From Flavobacteriales bacterium (GTDB taxonomy: Bacteria > Bacteroidota > Bacteroidia > Flavobacteriales_D > Crocinitomicaceae): a stretch of 64,000 bases of DNA. Made by a program: the position numbers and the translations under genes. Of this stretch, positions 41,206-51,262 are shown piece after piece. Position 1 is the first letter of the stretch. Every line of letters begins with the position of its first letter. Under the pieces are notes generated by a model. It did not search any database. It was given only the letters and a program-made list of their open reading frames with translations, and was not told the origin of the DNA. The stretch spans positions 62,001 through 126,000 of the forward strand of contig CANFJL010000006.1 in assembly GCA_947447525.1 (NCBI GenBank). The letters run 5' to 3'.

Positions 41206-43656
41206 TTAATAAATAGAAGGAAATTGTTTTGGATTGGATTCATGCATAATTTGATATGCTTTCTCTACAATATCATCAATGCTAGGTTTTGAAAAATAAT
41301 CTCCGTCTGTTCCATAGGGTGGACGGTGATCTTTTGCGCTCAAGGTTGCTGGTGCTGCATCTAGATGATAATATCCTTTCTGTTCTACCATGATTTTGTC
41401 CAACATATAAGCAGTCGCTCCACTGGAAACATCCTCGTCAACTATCAATAAACGATTGGTTTCTTTTAGTGAGCTAACAATATCATGATTGATGTCAAAT
41501 GGAATCAATGTTTGCACATCAATCAAGGTAACTTCGATTTGCATTTCTAGTAAAACTTTTGCTGCAGCCTCACACAAATTAAAGGTAGAACCATAAGAAA
41601 CAATGGTCAAATCTTTTCCTTTTTGTACTACATCAACTTTGCCTAATGGCTCTTTGAATGCACCAAGATTGGTTGGAATTCTTTCCTTGGTTCTGTATCC
41701 ATTCAAAGGTTCTATCACCAATGCTGGTTCATCGCCTTCCATTAAAGTATTGTAAAAACCTGCAGCTTTTGTCATATTTCTTGGAACACAAACATGAATT
41801 CCACGCAATGAATTAACAATCATTCCCATTGGGGAACCACTGTGCCATATCCCTTCTAATCGATGTCCTCTGGTACTAATAATCAGCGGTGCTTTTTGTC
41901 CACCCTTTGTTCTGTATTGAAGTGTAGCCAAATCGTCAGACATGATTTGAATCGCATAAAGCAAATAATCTAAATATTGAATTTCAGCAATAGGTCTAAT
42001 GCCACGCATGGCCATTCCAATACCTTGTCCGATAATGGTACATTCTCTAATTCCTGTATCAAAAACTCGCAGTTCCCCAAATTGATCTTGTAATCCCTCA
42101 AGTGATTGATTTACGCCTCCTATTTTTCCTGCATCTTCTCCAAAAACGATAAGTGCGGGGTACTTTTCTAATAATTTTTTATAATTATCTCTTAAAATAA
42201 TTCTACCATCTTCCAATTTAACTTCTTCGTCAAATAGGGGAGCTACAGCTTCGATTTTGGTAGCTGCCTCCTTGGATTGGGAATGTAGAAAGGAACTGTA
42301 TCGTTCACTATTAATTTCAAAGTTGTGTTTAATCCAATTGCTTAAAGCAAGTTTAGCAGGGGAGTCCTCTGTTCTTACAAGTCTTAAAACTCTTCTTGCT
42401 GTAGAAAAAATATCTTTTCTAACCGGTTCAAATGCTTTGCTTAATTGAGCAATCTCTTTTTCGATTTCAACTTTTTGTGTTGAGCTTGAAGCTAAATTTT
42501 GCATCAACTGAAGACAGGTAGCGGTATCATTTTTTATCCCTTCCGTAAATAATTGCCAAGCTTTATTTTTCGCTTCTCGAACGGTAACTTTTGCTTGCGC
42601 TTGAATTTCATCAAGAATTTCTTCTGTAGCCAAAGATTCTTCTCCTTTTGGAAAATTGAGAATCCATTCCCTGAATTTCAATAAACAATCGTATTCAATT
42701 TCCCAATTTAATCTTTCACTAGATTTATATCTTTCATGTGATCCAGAGGTAGAATGACCTTGCGGTTGACTGACTTCTTTTACGTGAACCAATATGGGTA
42801 CATGTTCTTCACGAGCAATGCGAACTGCTTTTTCGTAGGTTGCACATAGGTGCGCATAATCCCAACCTTTACTTTCAAAGATTTCAAATCCTTTGTGATT
42901 TTCACTTCTTTGCATTCCTGAAAGGGCTTGAGAAATACTCCCTGTAGATGTTTGAAATTCTCTTGGTACCGAAATTCCATATCCATCATCCCAAACGGAC
43001 ATCACCATAGGAACTTGCATTACTCCTGCAGCATTCATCGATTCCCAAAACGGGCCCTCAGAGGTGGATGCATCTCCGATGGTTCCAAAGGCAACTTCAT
43101 TTCCTCCATTGGTGAATTTTTGAAAGTCAGGATGTTGGCCTAATTCTTTATTTTCTCTATATATTTTTGATGCTTGAGCGAGTCCTAACAATCGAGGCAT
43201 TTGTCCACCAGTAGGGGAAATATCCGCTGAACTATTTTTTTGCGCCATTAAATCTTTCCAATTTCCTTGAGCATCTAAATTTCTTGTAGAGTAATGCCCA
43301 CCCATTTGTCGCCCCGCTGATTGCGGTTCGATTTGAACATCTGTATTGGCATATAATCCAGAAAAATATTGTTCTAAGGTTAATTGACCAATCGCCATCA
43401 TTAAGGTCTGATCTCTATAGTATCCTGATCTAAAATCTCCATTTTTGAATTGTTTGGCAAGTGCAATTTGAGCGATTTCTTTTCCGTCTCCAAAAATTCC
43501 GAATTTAGCTTTTCCAGTGAGCACTTCTTTTCTTCCCATTAAGGAAGCTTCTCTAGATTCCCACGCCAATTGAAAGTCTGCTAATACAACAGCTCTAAAT
43601 GCTTTGAAATCAATGCTGTTGGTACTTGATTTTTCGTTTGTCGTAGCCATAACCAT
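41206..43656 (-). CDS. Fused E1 alpha/beta 2-oxoacid dehydrogenase
   Basis: 816 residues; ATG at 43656 or an internal ATG at 43650 (MATTNEKS). The alpha-like half (to about 420) has the ThDP site GDASTSEGPFWESMNAAGVM and GYGISVP. The beta-like half (about 480-816) has FGEDAGKIGGVNQ, DTGIRECTIIGQGIGMAMRG and the C-terminal YHLDAAPATLSAKDHRPPYG. Bacteroidota often encode the E1 of the branched-chain or related 2-oxoacid dehydrogenase as one chain; no E2 or E3 gene is visible nearby. It decarboxylates 2-oxoacids with thiamine diphosphate and passes the acyl group to lipoyl-E2. Confidence 0.93.
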   Translation of the reverse strand: MVMATTNEKSSTNSIDFKAFRAVVLADFQLAWESREASLMGRKEVLTGKAKFGIFGDGKEIAQIALAKQFKNGDFRSGYYRDQTLMMAIGQLTLEQYFSGLYANTDVQIEPQSAGRQMGGHYSTRNLDAQGNWKDLMAQKNSSADISPTGGQMPRLLGLAQASKIYRENKELGQHPDFQKFTNGGNEVAFGTIGDASTSEGPFWESMNAAGVMQVPMVMSVWDDGYGISVPREFQTSTGSISQALSGMQRSENHKGFEIFESKGWDYAHLCATYEKAVRIAREEHVPILVHVKEVSQPQGHSTSGSHERYKSSERLNWEIEYDCLLKFREWILNFPKGEESLATEEILDEIQAQAKVTVREAKNKAWQLFTEGIKNDTATCLQLMQNLASSSTQKVEIEKEIAQLSKAFEPVRKDIFSTARRVLRLVRTEDSPAKLALSNWIKHNFEINSERYSSFLHSQSKEAATKIEAVAPLFDEEVKLEDGRIILRDNYKKLLEKYPALIVFGEDAGKIGGVNQSLEGLQDQFGELRVFDTGIRECTIIGQGIGMAMRGIRPIAEIQYLDYLLYAIQIMSDDLATLQYRTKGGQKAPLIISTRGHRLEGIWHSGSPMGMIVNSLRGIHVCVPRNMTKAAGFYNTLMEGDEPALVIEPLNGYRTKERIPTNLGAFKEPLGKVDVVQKGKDLTIVSYGSTFNLCEAAAKVLLEMQIEVTLIDVQTLIPFDINHDIVSSLKETNRLLIVDEDVSSGATAYMLDKIMVEQKGYYHLDAAPATLSAKDHRPPYGTDGDYFSKPSIDDIVEKAYQIMHESNPKQFPSIY

Positions 43657-43751
43657 TTTGATATTATTGCAAATATACTAAAAGTGACCTGCGTTTTGAT
43701 CATTGATGCGTGCTAATTTTTATCATATTTGTACTTTTTAATTCTCATACT

Positions 43752-44456
43752 ATGCAAATTGAATTATGTGCTGCTTCCATTGAGGCCATTTATTTAGCGA
43801 AATCACTTCATTTTGACCGTATTGAATTGTGTCAAAATTTAGATCAAGGCGGCCTAACGCCATCTGCTGGTTTCATTCAACTCGCATTGGATTTAGGTCT
43901 AGAAACTCATGTGTTAATTCGTCCAAGAGCGGGTGGTTTTGTCTACAGTGAAGCTGAAATTCAAGTCATGGAAAGAGAAATTGAATTTTGTTCTTCTATG
44001 GGTGTTAAAGGTGTTGTCGTTGGTGTACTTTCTGCAGACCTTAGAATTGACATGCAACAACTGAAACGACTTAAAAGCTCCGCGAAAAATATGGAAGTAA
44101 CTTTTCATCGTGCTTTTGATGATAGTTTTGATTGGAAAAATTCAATAGATGTTTTGCTTTCTTGCGGCATTGATCGCGTGCTAACTTCTGGGATGTCTTC
44201 TAATATTGAAAATGGCATTCCAATTTTAGAGAAAATCATGACTTATGTAGATTCAAGAATTGAAATCATGGTCGGGGGAGGCGTAAACCTAGCCAATGCG
44301 CCGAAAATCATCTCTCAAGTCAAACCCAATGCCATTCATTTTTCAGGCACGGTAAAGACTTTATTGGATGCCGATTCTGTTTTTTCAGAGACGATTCTGC
44401 AAGTTGACCCAACAAAAATTGAAAAATTGCGCACTGTTTGTGAACAAGCAAAATGA
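43752..44456 (+). CDS. cutC: Copper homeostasis protein CutC
   Basis: 234 residues from ATG at 43752 (MQIELCAASIEAIYLAKSLH); the upstream open frame to 43710 is not part of the family. TIM-barrel landmarks are RIELCQNLDQGGLTPSAGFI, THVLIRPRAGGFVYSEAEI, VTFHRAFDDSFDW, DRVLTSGMSSN and IEIMVGGGVNLANAPKI. CutC was linked to copper tolerance in E. coli, though its enzymatic role is unclear. It is divergent from the E1 gene and its downstream Cys/His-rich genes, which may also handle metals. Confidence 0.95.
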   Translation: MQIELCAASIEAIYLAKSLHFDRIELCQNLDQGGLTPSAGFIQLALDLGLETHVLIRPRAGGFVYSEAEIQVMEREIEFCSSMGVKGVVVGVLSADLRIDMQQLKRLKSSAKNMEVTFHRAFDDSFDWKNSIDVLLSCGIDRVLTSGMSSNIENGIPILEKIMTYVDSRIEIMVGGGVNLANAPKIISQVKPNAIHFSGTVKTLLDADSVFSETILQVDPTKIEKLRTVCEQAK

Positions 44457-44464
44457 AGGCGTAA

Positions 44465-44566
44465 ATGCTGACACAATTACCTATTCAAAATAAAAAATAT
44501 GTCACCTTGTCTATGTTTGAAGAAGTGGCAGTATCTTTGAAAGCATACGAAAAGAATAAAAAATAA
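44465..44566 (+). CDS. Possible 33-residue small protein upstream of grpE
   Basis: ATG at 44465 opens a 33-codon frame (MLTQLPIQNKKYVTLSMFEE...) that stops 3 nt before the grpE ATG. Its composition is protein-like and its position suggests coupling, but it is short and no family is recognised. It could equally be untranslated leader sequence of grpE-dnaJ. Confidence 0.25.
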   Translation: MLTQLPIQNKKYVTLSMFEEVAVSLKAYEKNKK

Positions 44567-44569
44567 AAC

Positions 44570-45112
44570 ATGAAGAAAGACAAAGACCTTAATCCTGAAC
44601 TTGAAAATGAATCAAATGATGCTCAAGTATCAAATGAAGAGCAAGTTGCTTCAGAGGATATAAAAACCGAAGAAACTCCTGAAAATAAATTTAATGAATT
44701 GAATGATAGATTTCTTCGCTTATATGCTGAATTCGATAACTTTAGAAAGCGTTCTAACAAAGAAAAAATTGATTTAATTGTCTCTGCAAATGCATCTCTT
44801 TTAAAAGAGTTATTGCCTATTATGGATGATTTTGATCGCGCTATTTTAAACAATGAAACCGCTACTGAAATTGAATCTATTAAGGAAGGGTTTAACTTAA
44901 TCCACAACAAATTTAAATCTATCGTGGAATCCAAAGGAGTGAAAGTAATGGAGGCGAAAAATCAAACATTCGACAGTGAATTTCATGAAGCAATTGCTAA
45001 TATTCCGGTTGAGGAAGAGGCAATGAAAGGAAAGGTAATTGATGATGTGGAAAAAGGATATTTATTAAATGATAAAGTGCTCCGTTTCGCGAAGGTAGTT
45101 GTGGGTCAATAA
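44570..45112 (+). CDS. grpE: Nucleotide exchange factor GrpE
   Basis: 180 residues. A charged, disordered N-terminus (about 1-35) precedes a long helix (FNELNDRFLRLYAEFDNFRK) and the C-terminal beta domain with LIHNKFKSIVESKGVKVME, FDSEFHEAIANIPV and GYLLNDKVLRFAKVVVG. GrpE releases ADP from DnaK during protein refolding. It is followed after 9 nt by dnaJ, the usual co-chaperone order; dnaK is not in the window. Confidence 0.96.
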   Translation: MKKDKDLNPELENESNDAQVSNEEQVASEDIKTEETPENKFNELNDRFLRLYAEFDNFRKRSNKEKIDLIVSANASLLKELLPIMDDFDRAILNNETATEIESIKEGFNLIHNKFKSIVESKGVKVMEAKNQTFDSEFHEAIANIPVEEEAMKGKVIDDVEKGYLLNDKVLRFAKVVVGQ

Positions 45113-45121
45113 TAATATAAA

Positions 45122-46231
45122 ATGAGTCAAAAAAGAGATTATTACGAAGTTTTAGGCATTTCAAAATCTGCCAACGAAAGCGAAATCAAAAAAGCTTATA
45201 GGAAACTAGCGTTGCAGTATCATCCGGATAAAAATCCTGATGATGCTTCCGCTGAAGATAAATTTAAAGAGGCTGCTGAAGCATACGAGATATTAAGTAA
45301 TGCGGAGAAAAAAGCTCAATATGATCGATTCGGTCATGCTGGTATGGGGCAAGGTGGATTTGGCGGCGGTGGCGGCATGAACATGGATGATATCTTCTCT
45401 CAATTTGGTGATATTTTTGGTGGCGCTTTCGGAGGAAGTCGTGGCGGTGGTGGCGGAAGTCGCGTCGTTAAAGGGACTAATCTTAGAGTGAAAATGAAAT
45501 TGACCTTAGAAGAGATTGCCCTTGGCGTAAAGAAAAAAATTAAGGTTCAAAAATTAGTTGCTGCTGAAGGGGTAACTTACAAGACTTGTCCAACATGTAA
45601 TGGAGCAGGTAGAACTACAAGAGTAGCACAAACTTTTTTGGGCGCAATGCAAACGCAATCCACTTGCCATGTTTGTCAAGGTGCCGGGAAAAGTATTGAC
45701 AAAAAACCTTCAGATGCAGATGCTCAAGGTTTAAAGCGTCAAGAAGAAGTAATTGAAATTGATATCCCTGCTGGTGTTGAAGAAGGAATGCAATTAAGTG
45801 TTCGTGGAAAAGGAAATGCAGGTCCGTTTAATGGTGTTTCAGGAGATTTGATCGTTGTTATAGAGGAAATTGATCACGAGGAATTAAAACGAGATGGCGA
45901 AAACTTACACTATAATGCCTTTGTAAATTTTGTAGATGCTGTTCTTGGTGCGAGTATTGAAGTGCCTACTATTTCAGGTAAAGTAAAAATTAAAGTTGAT
46001 CCAGGAACTCAAAGTGGAAAAGTACTCCGTTTAAGAGGAAAAGGATTGCCAAGCGTTCAAGGTTATGCTACAGGAGATCAGTTTATTCATATTCATATTT
46101 GGACCCCGGTTAAGGTTTCTAAAGAAGAAAAAGAATTGCTTGAAAAGCTGAAGGGTAGTGAAAATTTCAATCCAAGTGCGGATACTAAAGATCCTGGTTT
46201 CTTCAAACGAATGCGTGATATGTTTTCCTAA
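45122..46231 (+). CDS. dnaJ: Chaperone protein DnaJ with reduced zinc domain
   Basis: 369 residues. The J domain (2-70) has HPD at 34-36, then a Gly/Phe-rich linker ([20 protein letters not shown]) and the substrate-binding C-terminus ([20 protein letters not shown]). The central zinc region carries only two CxxCxGxG motifs, CPTCNGAG and CHVCQGAG, where the classical protein has four, so one zinc site is absent. From memory this reduction is usual in Bacteroidota. DnaJ stimulates DnaK ATPase and delivers substrates. The stop overlaps the next start by 1 nt (TAATG). Confidence 0.96.
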   Translation: MSQKRDYYEVLGISKSANESEIKKAYRKLALQYHPDKNPDDASAEDKFKEAAEAYEILSNAEKKAQYDRFGHAGMGQGGFGGGGGMNMDDIFSQFGDIFGGAFGGSRGGGGGSRVVKGTNLRVKMKLTLEEIALGVKKKIKVQKLVAAEGVTYKTCPTCNGAGRTTRVAQTFLGAMQTQSTCHVCQGAGKSIDKKPSDADAQGLKRQEEVIEIDIPAGVEEGMQLSVRGKGNAGPFNGVSGDLIVVIEEIDHEELKRDGENLHYNAFVNFVDAVLGASIEVPTISGKVKIKVDPGTQSGKVLRLRGKGLPSVQGYATGDQFIHIHIWTPVKVSKEEKELLEKLKGSENFNPSADTKDPGFFKRMRDMFS

Positions 46232-47118
46232 TGCAGTTTATGGAGCATCCACCGCAAGGAAAATTTGGTCTTGGTCGTGTTAGTTTAACGATCGGACTGG
46301 TAATTCTAGCGTATTTTGTTGGAAGTTTATTTCTTTTTCTTGATGTATTTCTAAATTTCCAGGATCACGATTATGTAATAATAACGATGACTGACTTTGC
46401 AGATGTAATGGGCAAAAACCGCCTGTTTATTTGGATGTTATTTCCATTTGTTCTGGTCTTTGCTACACTCATTTTTGCTGCCAAATATATCCATCAAATC
46501 CCTATCAAATCTATTTTCACAGGACGTGATCGTTTTGATTGGAAAAAAGTTTTTTTTAGTTTTTTGCTCTGGGGATTCTTATGTATTCTAACAACTTTAC
46601 TAGATTTATTCTATCACGGGAATTTTACCTTAACATTTGAATGGAGTAAGTTTATTCCCCTTTTTATTTTAAGCATCTTACTTTTACCCATTCAAACTAC
46701 TTGTGAGGAACTGCTCTTTAGATCCTATTTGTTAAAAGGTCTGAAAAGAAAATTAGGATCATCCATTGGCGCCATTATAATCAGTGGAATTATGTTTGGA
46801 CTGATCCACGCCGGCAATCCTGAAATTGCAAGAATTGGATATCATCTATTGATTTATTATGCTCTCATTGGAATATTCCTAGGTTATTTAGTCACTCTAG
46901 ACAATGGACTTGAATTGTCAATTGGATTTCATGCAGCAAATAATCTAGTGATTGCGCTACTCGTTACTACCAATTGGCAAGCGTTCCAAACGGATGCCGT
47001 TTTTACGGATTATAACAATCCTGGAAATGCCTGGTGGACCATTCTTTTAGGATCATTAATGCTCTTGTTGTTTTTCTTTTTGCTTCGTTGGAAATATAAA
47101 TGGAAAATCTCAAGATAA
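46231..47118 (+). CDS. CPBP intramembrane metalloprotease
   Basis: 295 residues, about eight TM segments. The CPBP (Abi) family motifs are present: TTCEELLFRSYLLKGL (EExxxR at about residues 158-163) and FGLIHAGNPE (H about 192), with a late HAANN. These integral membrane proteases are related to CAAX prenyl proteases; in bacteria they have roles in bacteriocin immunity and other processing. It overlaps the dnaJ stop by 1 nt. The start is ATG at 46231, with a second ATG three codons later as an alternative. Confidence 0.93.
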   Translation: MQFMEHPPQGKFGLGRVSLTIGLVILAYFVGSLFLFLDVFLNFQDHDYVIITMTDFADVMGKNRLFIWMLFPFVLVFATLIFAAKYIHQIPIKSIFTGRDRFDWKKVFFSFLLWGFLCILTTLLDLFYHGNFTLTFEWSKFIPLFILSILLLPIQTTCEELLFRSYLLKGLKRKLGSSIGAIIISGIMFGLIHAGNPEIARIGYHLLIYYALIGIFLGYLVTLDNGLELSIGFHAANNLVIALLVTTNWQAFQTDAVFTDYNNPGNAWWTILLGSLMLLLFFFLLRWKYKWKISR

Positions 47119-47168
47119 ATTGATGCATTTCGTGTACTCAAGGTATTTTTTTTTAGTTTTATAATATT

Positions 47169-48098
47169 ATGATTGAAATCAATCAAATTTCTAAATCCTT
47201 TGATCGAAAAGTAGCGCTTGATGGGCTGAGTTTTCAGATTCCTAAGGGACAAATATTTGGTCTCCTTGGACCCAATGGTGCTGGAAAAACTACCTTAATA
47301 AGAATTTTAAATCAAATCATTCTTCCCGATAATGGGACCATTCGTGTCGATGGTAAATTATTGAATGAATCGCATTGGAAAAATTTCGGATATCTACCAG
47401 AAGAAAGAGGTTTGTATAAATCCATGAAGGTTATCGATATGCTTGTTTTTCTGGCGAAATTAAGAGGGATGTCTAATTATGATGCACTGAAAAATACCAA
47501 TTATTGGCTGGATAAGTTTGACATTAAAGAATGGTCTAATAAGTATATTGCATCTCTTTCAAAAGGAATGTCGCAGAAAGTACAGTTTATTGCTGCAGTT
47601 GTGCATGAACCTGAGTACTTAATTTTAGACGAACCCTTAAGTGGATTTGATCCCATTAATGTAGAGTTGATTTTAAATGAATTAAAATTGATGAAGTCGG
47701 AAGGAAAATCGATTATTCTTTCAACTCATAATATGCAAAGTGTAGAAGAGATTTGTGACGATGTGGTACTTTTACATAAGTCTAAATTAATCGCTTCGGA
47801 TACTGTTGAAAATTTAAGATCTTCAGTGAAAAACGGTCTGTTTTCTATCCGATTTTCTGGAAATATGATTGCTCTGGCTAATGCCCTTTGGACTGATTTT
47901 GAATTAATAGAAACTAAGGAATTAGGGAACAATAGGTTTCAAGTACTGGTTCGTAAAAGAGGGGAAAGGACCTTTGAGGATTTAATAAATAATCTGATGG
48001 GTAAATTGACGCTTGAGGCAGTGGAAGAAAAATTACCTTCTATGCAAGAAGTTTTTATGTCACTTATTACAAAAGAGGAGGTTCTTCATGCGGAATAG
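47169..48098 (+). CDS. ABC transporter ATP-binding protein
   Basis: 309 residues from ATG. Walker A GPNGAGKT is at residues 34-41, signature LSKGMSQKVQF at about 135-145, Walker B YLILDEPLSG follows, then the H-loop STHNMQSVEEIC. A C-terminal extension of about 80 residues (from LRSSVKNGLF on) is typical of the Na+/drug-type (NatA-like) exporters. The permease gene starts inside its 3' end with an 11-nt overlap. Confidence 0.93.
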   Translation: MIEINQISKSFDRKVALDGLSFQIPKGQIFGLLGPNGAGKTTLIRILNQIILPDNGTIRVDGKLLNESHWKNFGYLPEERGLYKSMKVIDMLVFLAKLRGMSNYDALKNTNYWLDKFDIKEWSNKYIASLSKGMSQKVQFIAAVVHEPEYLILDEPLSGFDPINVELILNELKLMKSEGKSIILSTHNMQSVEEICDDVVLLHKSKLIASDTVENLRSSVKNGLFSIRFSGNMIALANALWTDFELIETKELGNNRFQVLVRKRGERTFEDLINNLMGKLTLEAVEEKLPSMQEVFMSLITKEEVLHAE

Positions 48099-49419
48099 TC
48101 TAATTATTGCCAAACGAGAATTAAGGGAAAGATTGGAGAATCGTTCTTTTATAGCGATGCTTTTTATAGGGCCTTTATTAATTCTTGCTTTTATCTATTT
48201 CTTGCTTCAATTTGGCGATCAAGGAAAAACGAATATGAAGGTGCTCATTGTTGATCCAAGTGGTTTATTAGAAAATAAAATTACCAGTCAAGAATCAAAA
48301 GCGCTGACCTATTACTTCTATGATGATTATATTGAAATAGCTGAATTTAAAGATGGTAAAAGATTTCAGGAATTTGATGCCATGATCGAATTGAATGAAA
48401 AAGTATTGATTAATAAAAAGGTCTTCCTTTTTTATCGCGAAGCTCCTTCTGTGGATCTTAAAATGAAGATGAAGTTTGAGGTAGAAAGAAGGGTGGAAGA
48501 GGTGATGATTGAACAGTTTACTCAATTGTCCGTGAATGCATTTCGACAAATCAAGCAACCTTTAAATATTGACTTTCGAAGTGTTTATGATCCTAAAAAT
48601 GAAGCTGACAATTCGTCATCTTGGGTTGGTTTTTTCTTTGGATTAATTATTTTGTTTTTTATTAGTCTTTTTGGAATGACTGTTTTACGGGGTATAGCAA
48701 AAGACAAAAGTAATCGTATCGTAGAATTAATGCTGGCTAGTGTAAAGTCTAGAGATATGATGCTGGGTAAGATTATGGGTATTGGCTGGGCAGCTTTATT
48801 GCAGTTGTTCATATGGACGCTACTTGTCGGACTTGGTCTTTTTGTTTTCAAGTCTTTTTTCTTTAAGGATATTTTTGATGCTTCTTCTTTTGAGGGTATT
48901 CAGATGAGTGAGGAGGTGAAAAATGAGATTTTGACCAATTCCTCTATTGCGAAATATAACGCCTTCATTGACTTGATCTATCATCGCATTAATTTTTGGG
49001 TCATGATTCCTCATTTTGTATTACTCTTTGTTTTGAGTTATTTATTTTATGCATCTTTCTTCAGTGCTATTGGCGCCACTGCAGGGACTGAAAGCGATGG
49101 ACAACAGTTTGTGATTCCTATTTTTGTTGTATTAATGGTTTCCGTGTACGCTGGATATATGAGTGTTTATTGGCCGGATTCTCAATTGGCACATTTGTTT
49201 TTGTATCTTCCTTTCACCTCAGCAATGGTAATTCTTATAAATATCTCAAATGGTTTTGCTATTGGTTCTTATGTCGAAACAATGCTCTCTGCACTAATTT
49301 TAATAGTAAGTTCTGGTTTATTTCTTTCTATAGCAGCTAGATTGTATAAAAATGGAATCTTAATCTATGGCCATTCTTTGCGATTGAGAAATTTGTTTCA
49401 ATGGCTAAAAAAATCCTAA
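48088..49419 (+). CDS. ABC-2 permease, NatB-like
   Basis: 443 residues from ATG at 48088, preceded by AAAGAGGAGG and beginning MRNSLIIAKRELRERLENRS, the normal N-terminus of this family; the longer open frame starting at 48013 lies within the ATPase gene. One TM (about 20-40) is followed by a large external domain (about 40-190) and five or six further TM segments with MTVLRGIAKDKSNRIVELML. Together with the ATPase it forms an exporter resembling NatAB. Substrate unknown. Confidence 0.92.
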   Translation: MRNSLIIAKRELRERLENRSFIAMLFIGPLLILAFIYFLLQFGDQGKTNMKVLIVDPSGLLENKITSQESKALTYYFYDDYIEIAEFKDGKRFQEFDAMIELNEKVLINKKVFLFYREAPSVDLKMKMKFEVERRVEEVMIEQFTQLSVNAFRQIKQPLNIDFRSVYDPKNEADNSSSWVGFFFGLIILFFISLFGMTVLRGIAKDKSNRIVELMLASVKSRDMMLGKIMGIGWAALLQLFIWTLLVGLGLFVFKSFFFKDIFDASSFEGIQMSEEVKNEILTNSSIAKYNAFIDLIYHRINFWVMIPHFVLLFVLSYLFYASFFSAIGATAGTESDGQQFVIPIFVVLMVSVYAGYMSVYWPDSQLAHLFLYLPFTSAMVILINISNGFAIGSYVETMLSALILIVSSGLFLSIAARLYKNGILIYGHSLRLRNLFQWLKKS

Positions 49420-49422
49420 TCA

Positions 49423-50313
49423 GTGATCAGGGCCGTAATAGATCTCGGAACCAATACGTTTAATCTTGCAATAGCTCAGGTTGGCCAGCAGGAATTAATT
49501 CTCGTTCATTCGGAGAAGGAAGGCGTTGCCTTGGGAATGGGAGGAATAAATGATTCTTATATCACCGAAGATGCTATTCAACGTGCCTTGTCTTGTTTAT
49601 CAAGATTTGTTGCTGTTTGTGTTGAATATAAGGTATCTGAGATCAAAGCAATTGGAACCTCCGCAATCAGAGATGCTCAAAATTCAAATGATTTCTTAAA
49701 TAGAGTGTTTTTAGCTACGGGAATTTCAATTGAAGTGATTGATGGTCCAACAGAAGCTGCTTATATCTATAAAGGAATTGCTTTTTCTTATTCTTTTGAA
49801 ACATCAGGTTTGATAATGGATATTGGTGGCGGAAGCACTGAATTTATACTAGCCGATGCATCGGGTATTCAAAAATTAGTTTCTTTGGATATCGGTGTGT
49901 CTAGAATCATTCAAACTTATTCGCTTCATGATCCTCTGTCAAAAAAGGACATTAAAAATATTGAAGATTTTCTAGAGGAAAGGGATCAGGACTTTTTTTC
50001 AAATATTATGGCAGAGTCATTCATTGGTGCCTCTGGTAGTTTTGAAACTTTTTATGAATTGATTCATGAAAAGGGATTCCCAAGTCCTTATGAGCCTTTT
50101 GAGGTAAACTTGAATGATTTTCTTGAGGTTTTAAATCAGGTAATCGCTTCGTCTTTACAGGAGAGAAATGAAAATCCATACATTATCGAAATTAGAAAAA
50201 TAATGGCGCCTATTGCAGCGGTAAAAGTGCGATGGGTACTTTCTAAAATTAATCCCAAACGCATCGTTGTTTCACCCTGTTCCCTTAAAGAAGGTGTACT
50301 CTTGTCTTTTTAA
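49423..50313 (+). CDS. Ppx/GppA family phosphatase
   Basis: 296 residues with GTG start. The ASKHA-fold motifs are AVIDLGTNTFNLAIAQ (4-19), AIGTSAIRDAQN and IMDIGGGSTEFILA. It lacks the long C-terminal HD-like domain of the 500-residue E. coli enzyme, so it corresponds to the short catalytic form. Members hydrolyse polyphosphate or pppGpp. It follows the permease by 3 nt and is likely co-transcribed with it. Confidence 0.92.
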   Translation: MIRAVIDLGTNTFNLAIAQVGQQELILVHSEKEGVALGMGGINDSYITEDAIQRALSCLSRFVAVCVEYKVSEIKAIGTSAIRDAQNSNDFLNRVFLATGISIEVIDGPTEAAYIYKGIAFSYSFETSGLIMDIGGGSTEFILADASGIQKLVSLDIGVSRIIQTYSLHDPLSKKDIKNIEDFLEERDQDFFSNIMAESFIGASGSFETFYELIHEKGFPSPYEPFEVNLNDFLEVLNQVIASSLQERNENPYIIEIRKIMAPIAAVKVRWVLSKINPKRIVVSPCSLKEGVLLSF

Positions 50314-50401
50314 GTGTCACTTTACTTAATTTCATAAGATAATAAGATTTTTTGTTTCCTTTTAATGTGTCGCACCATAACATTTCCTTCAATAAATATC
50401 G

Positions 50402-50409
50402 TATTTTTG
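50402..50409 (+). promoter_or_regulatory. -7 promoter element for the MscS gene
   Basis: TATTTTTG matches TAnnTTTG, 43 nt upstream of the ATG at 50453. Confidence 0.5.
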
Positions 50410-50452
50410 AACCTGTTAATGCACTAAATATTTCTTAATTAATATCTGTAAA

Positions 50453-51262
50453 ATGAATAAAACAGCTACTTTTTTTGGCTATGATTATTTAGACTTATTG
50501 CACTTGATTTTTAAAATAGGAGCAAACTTGTTGATTAGTGCCATCATTCTTGTTGTTGGCTTTTGGCTTTCTAATGTTTTAGGGAAATTCACTTCTAAAT
50601 TACTACGAAGAAGTAAAACTGATGAAGGATTAATTACGTTTTTATCAAGTTTTGTTGTGCTTGCCTCCAAGGTTTTGGTTATTGTAACCGCTATTACTCA
50701 ACTTGGTGTTGCAATGACATCTTTTGTGACCATTCTTGGAGCTGCGGGTATCGCAATAGGTATGGCGTTCTCTGGTACGCTTTCTAATTTTGCAGGTGGA
50801 ATAATGATTCTTGTCCTGAAACCTTTTAAAGTTAAAGATACTATCCTAGCGCAAAATGTTCAAGGAGTGGTTAATGAAATTCAAATATTTAATACGTATC
50901 TAACAACTTCTGATAATAAGGTGGTTATTCTTCCTAATGGTCCTTTAGCCAATGGAACGATTATTAATTTCTCTAAAGCTGAAAAAAGAAAAATTGAAGT
51001 CATTATGCCCATTCGATATGGTGATAACTTAGATGGAATTATGGAGACCTTAAAGGAGTCTTTTCTATTGGATGAAAAAATTCTTAAAGATCCTCAACCT
51101 AGTATTCAATTAACGCAACTAGGAGAGGAAAAAGCAAGTTTATCGATTCAGGTTTGGGTCAAAAATATCAATTTTATTGCGGTATCTAATTCCGTAAATG
51201 CTATCGTTTATCGATTGGTATCTTCAGAAGGGTATTTAAATGTAAAGAATCAAAATGATTGA
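50453..51262 (+). CDS. mscS: Small-conductance mechanosensitive channel
   Basis: 269 residues from ATG. Three TM segments; the third carries the pore sequence GAAGIAIGMAFSGTLSNFAG (about 100-119), then the beta domain FKVKDTILAQNVQGVVNEIQ and VVILPNGPLANGTIINFSKA. Length and motifs match E. coli-type MscS, which opens under membrane tension to release solutes. The thioesterase gene overlaps its end by 8 nt. Confidence 0.95.
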   Translation: MNKTATFFGYDYLDLLHLIFKIGANLLISAIILVVGFWLSNVLGKFTSKLLRRSKTDEGLITFLSSFVVLASKVLVIVTAITQLGVAMTSFVTILGAAGIAIGMAFSGTLSNFAGGIMILVLKPFKVKDTILAQNVQGVVNEIQIFNTYLTTSDNKVVILPNGPLANGTIINFSKAEKRKIEVIMPIRYGDNLDGIMETLKESFLLDEKILKDPQPSIQLTQLGEEKASLSIQVWVKNINFIAVSNSVNAIVYRLVSSEGYLNVKNQND

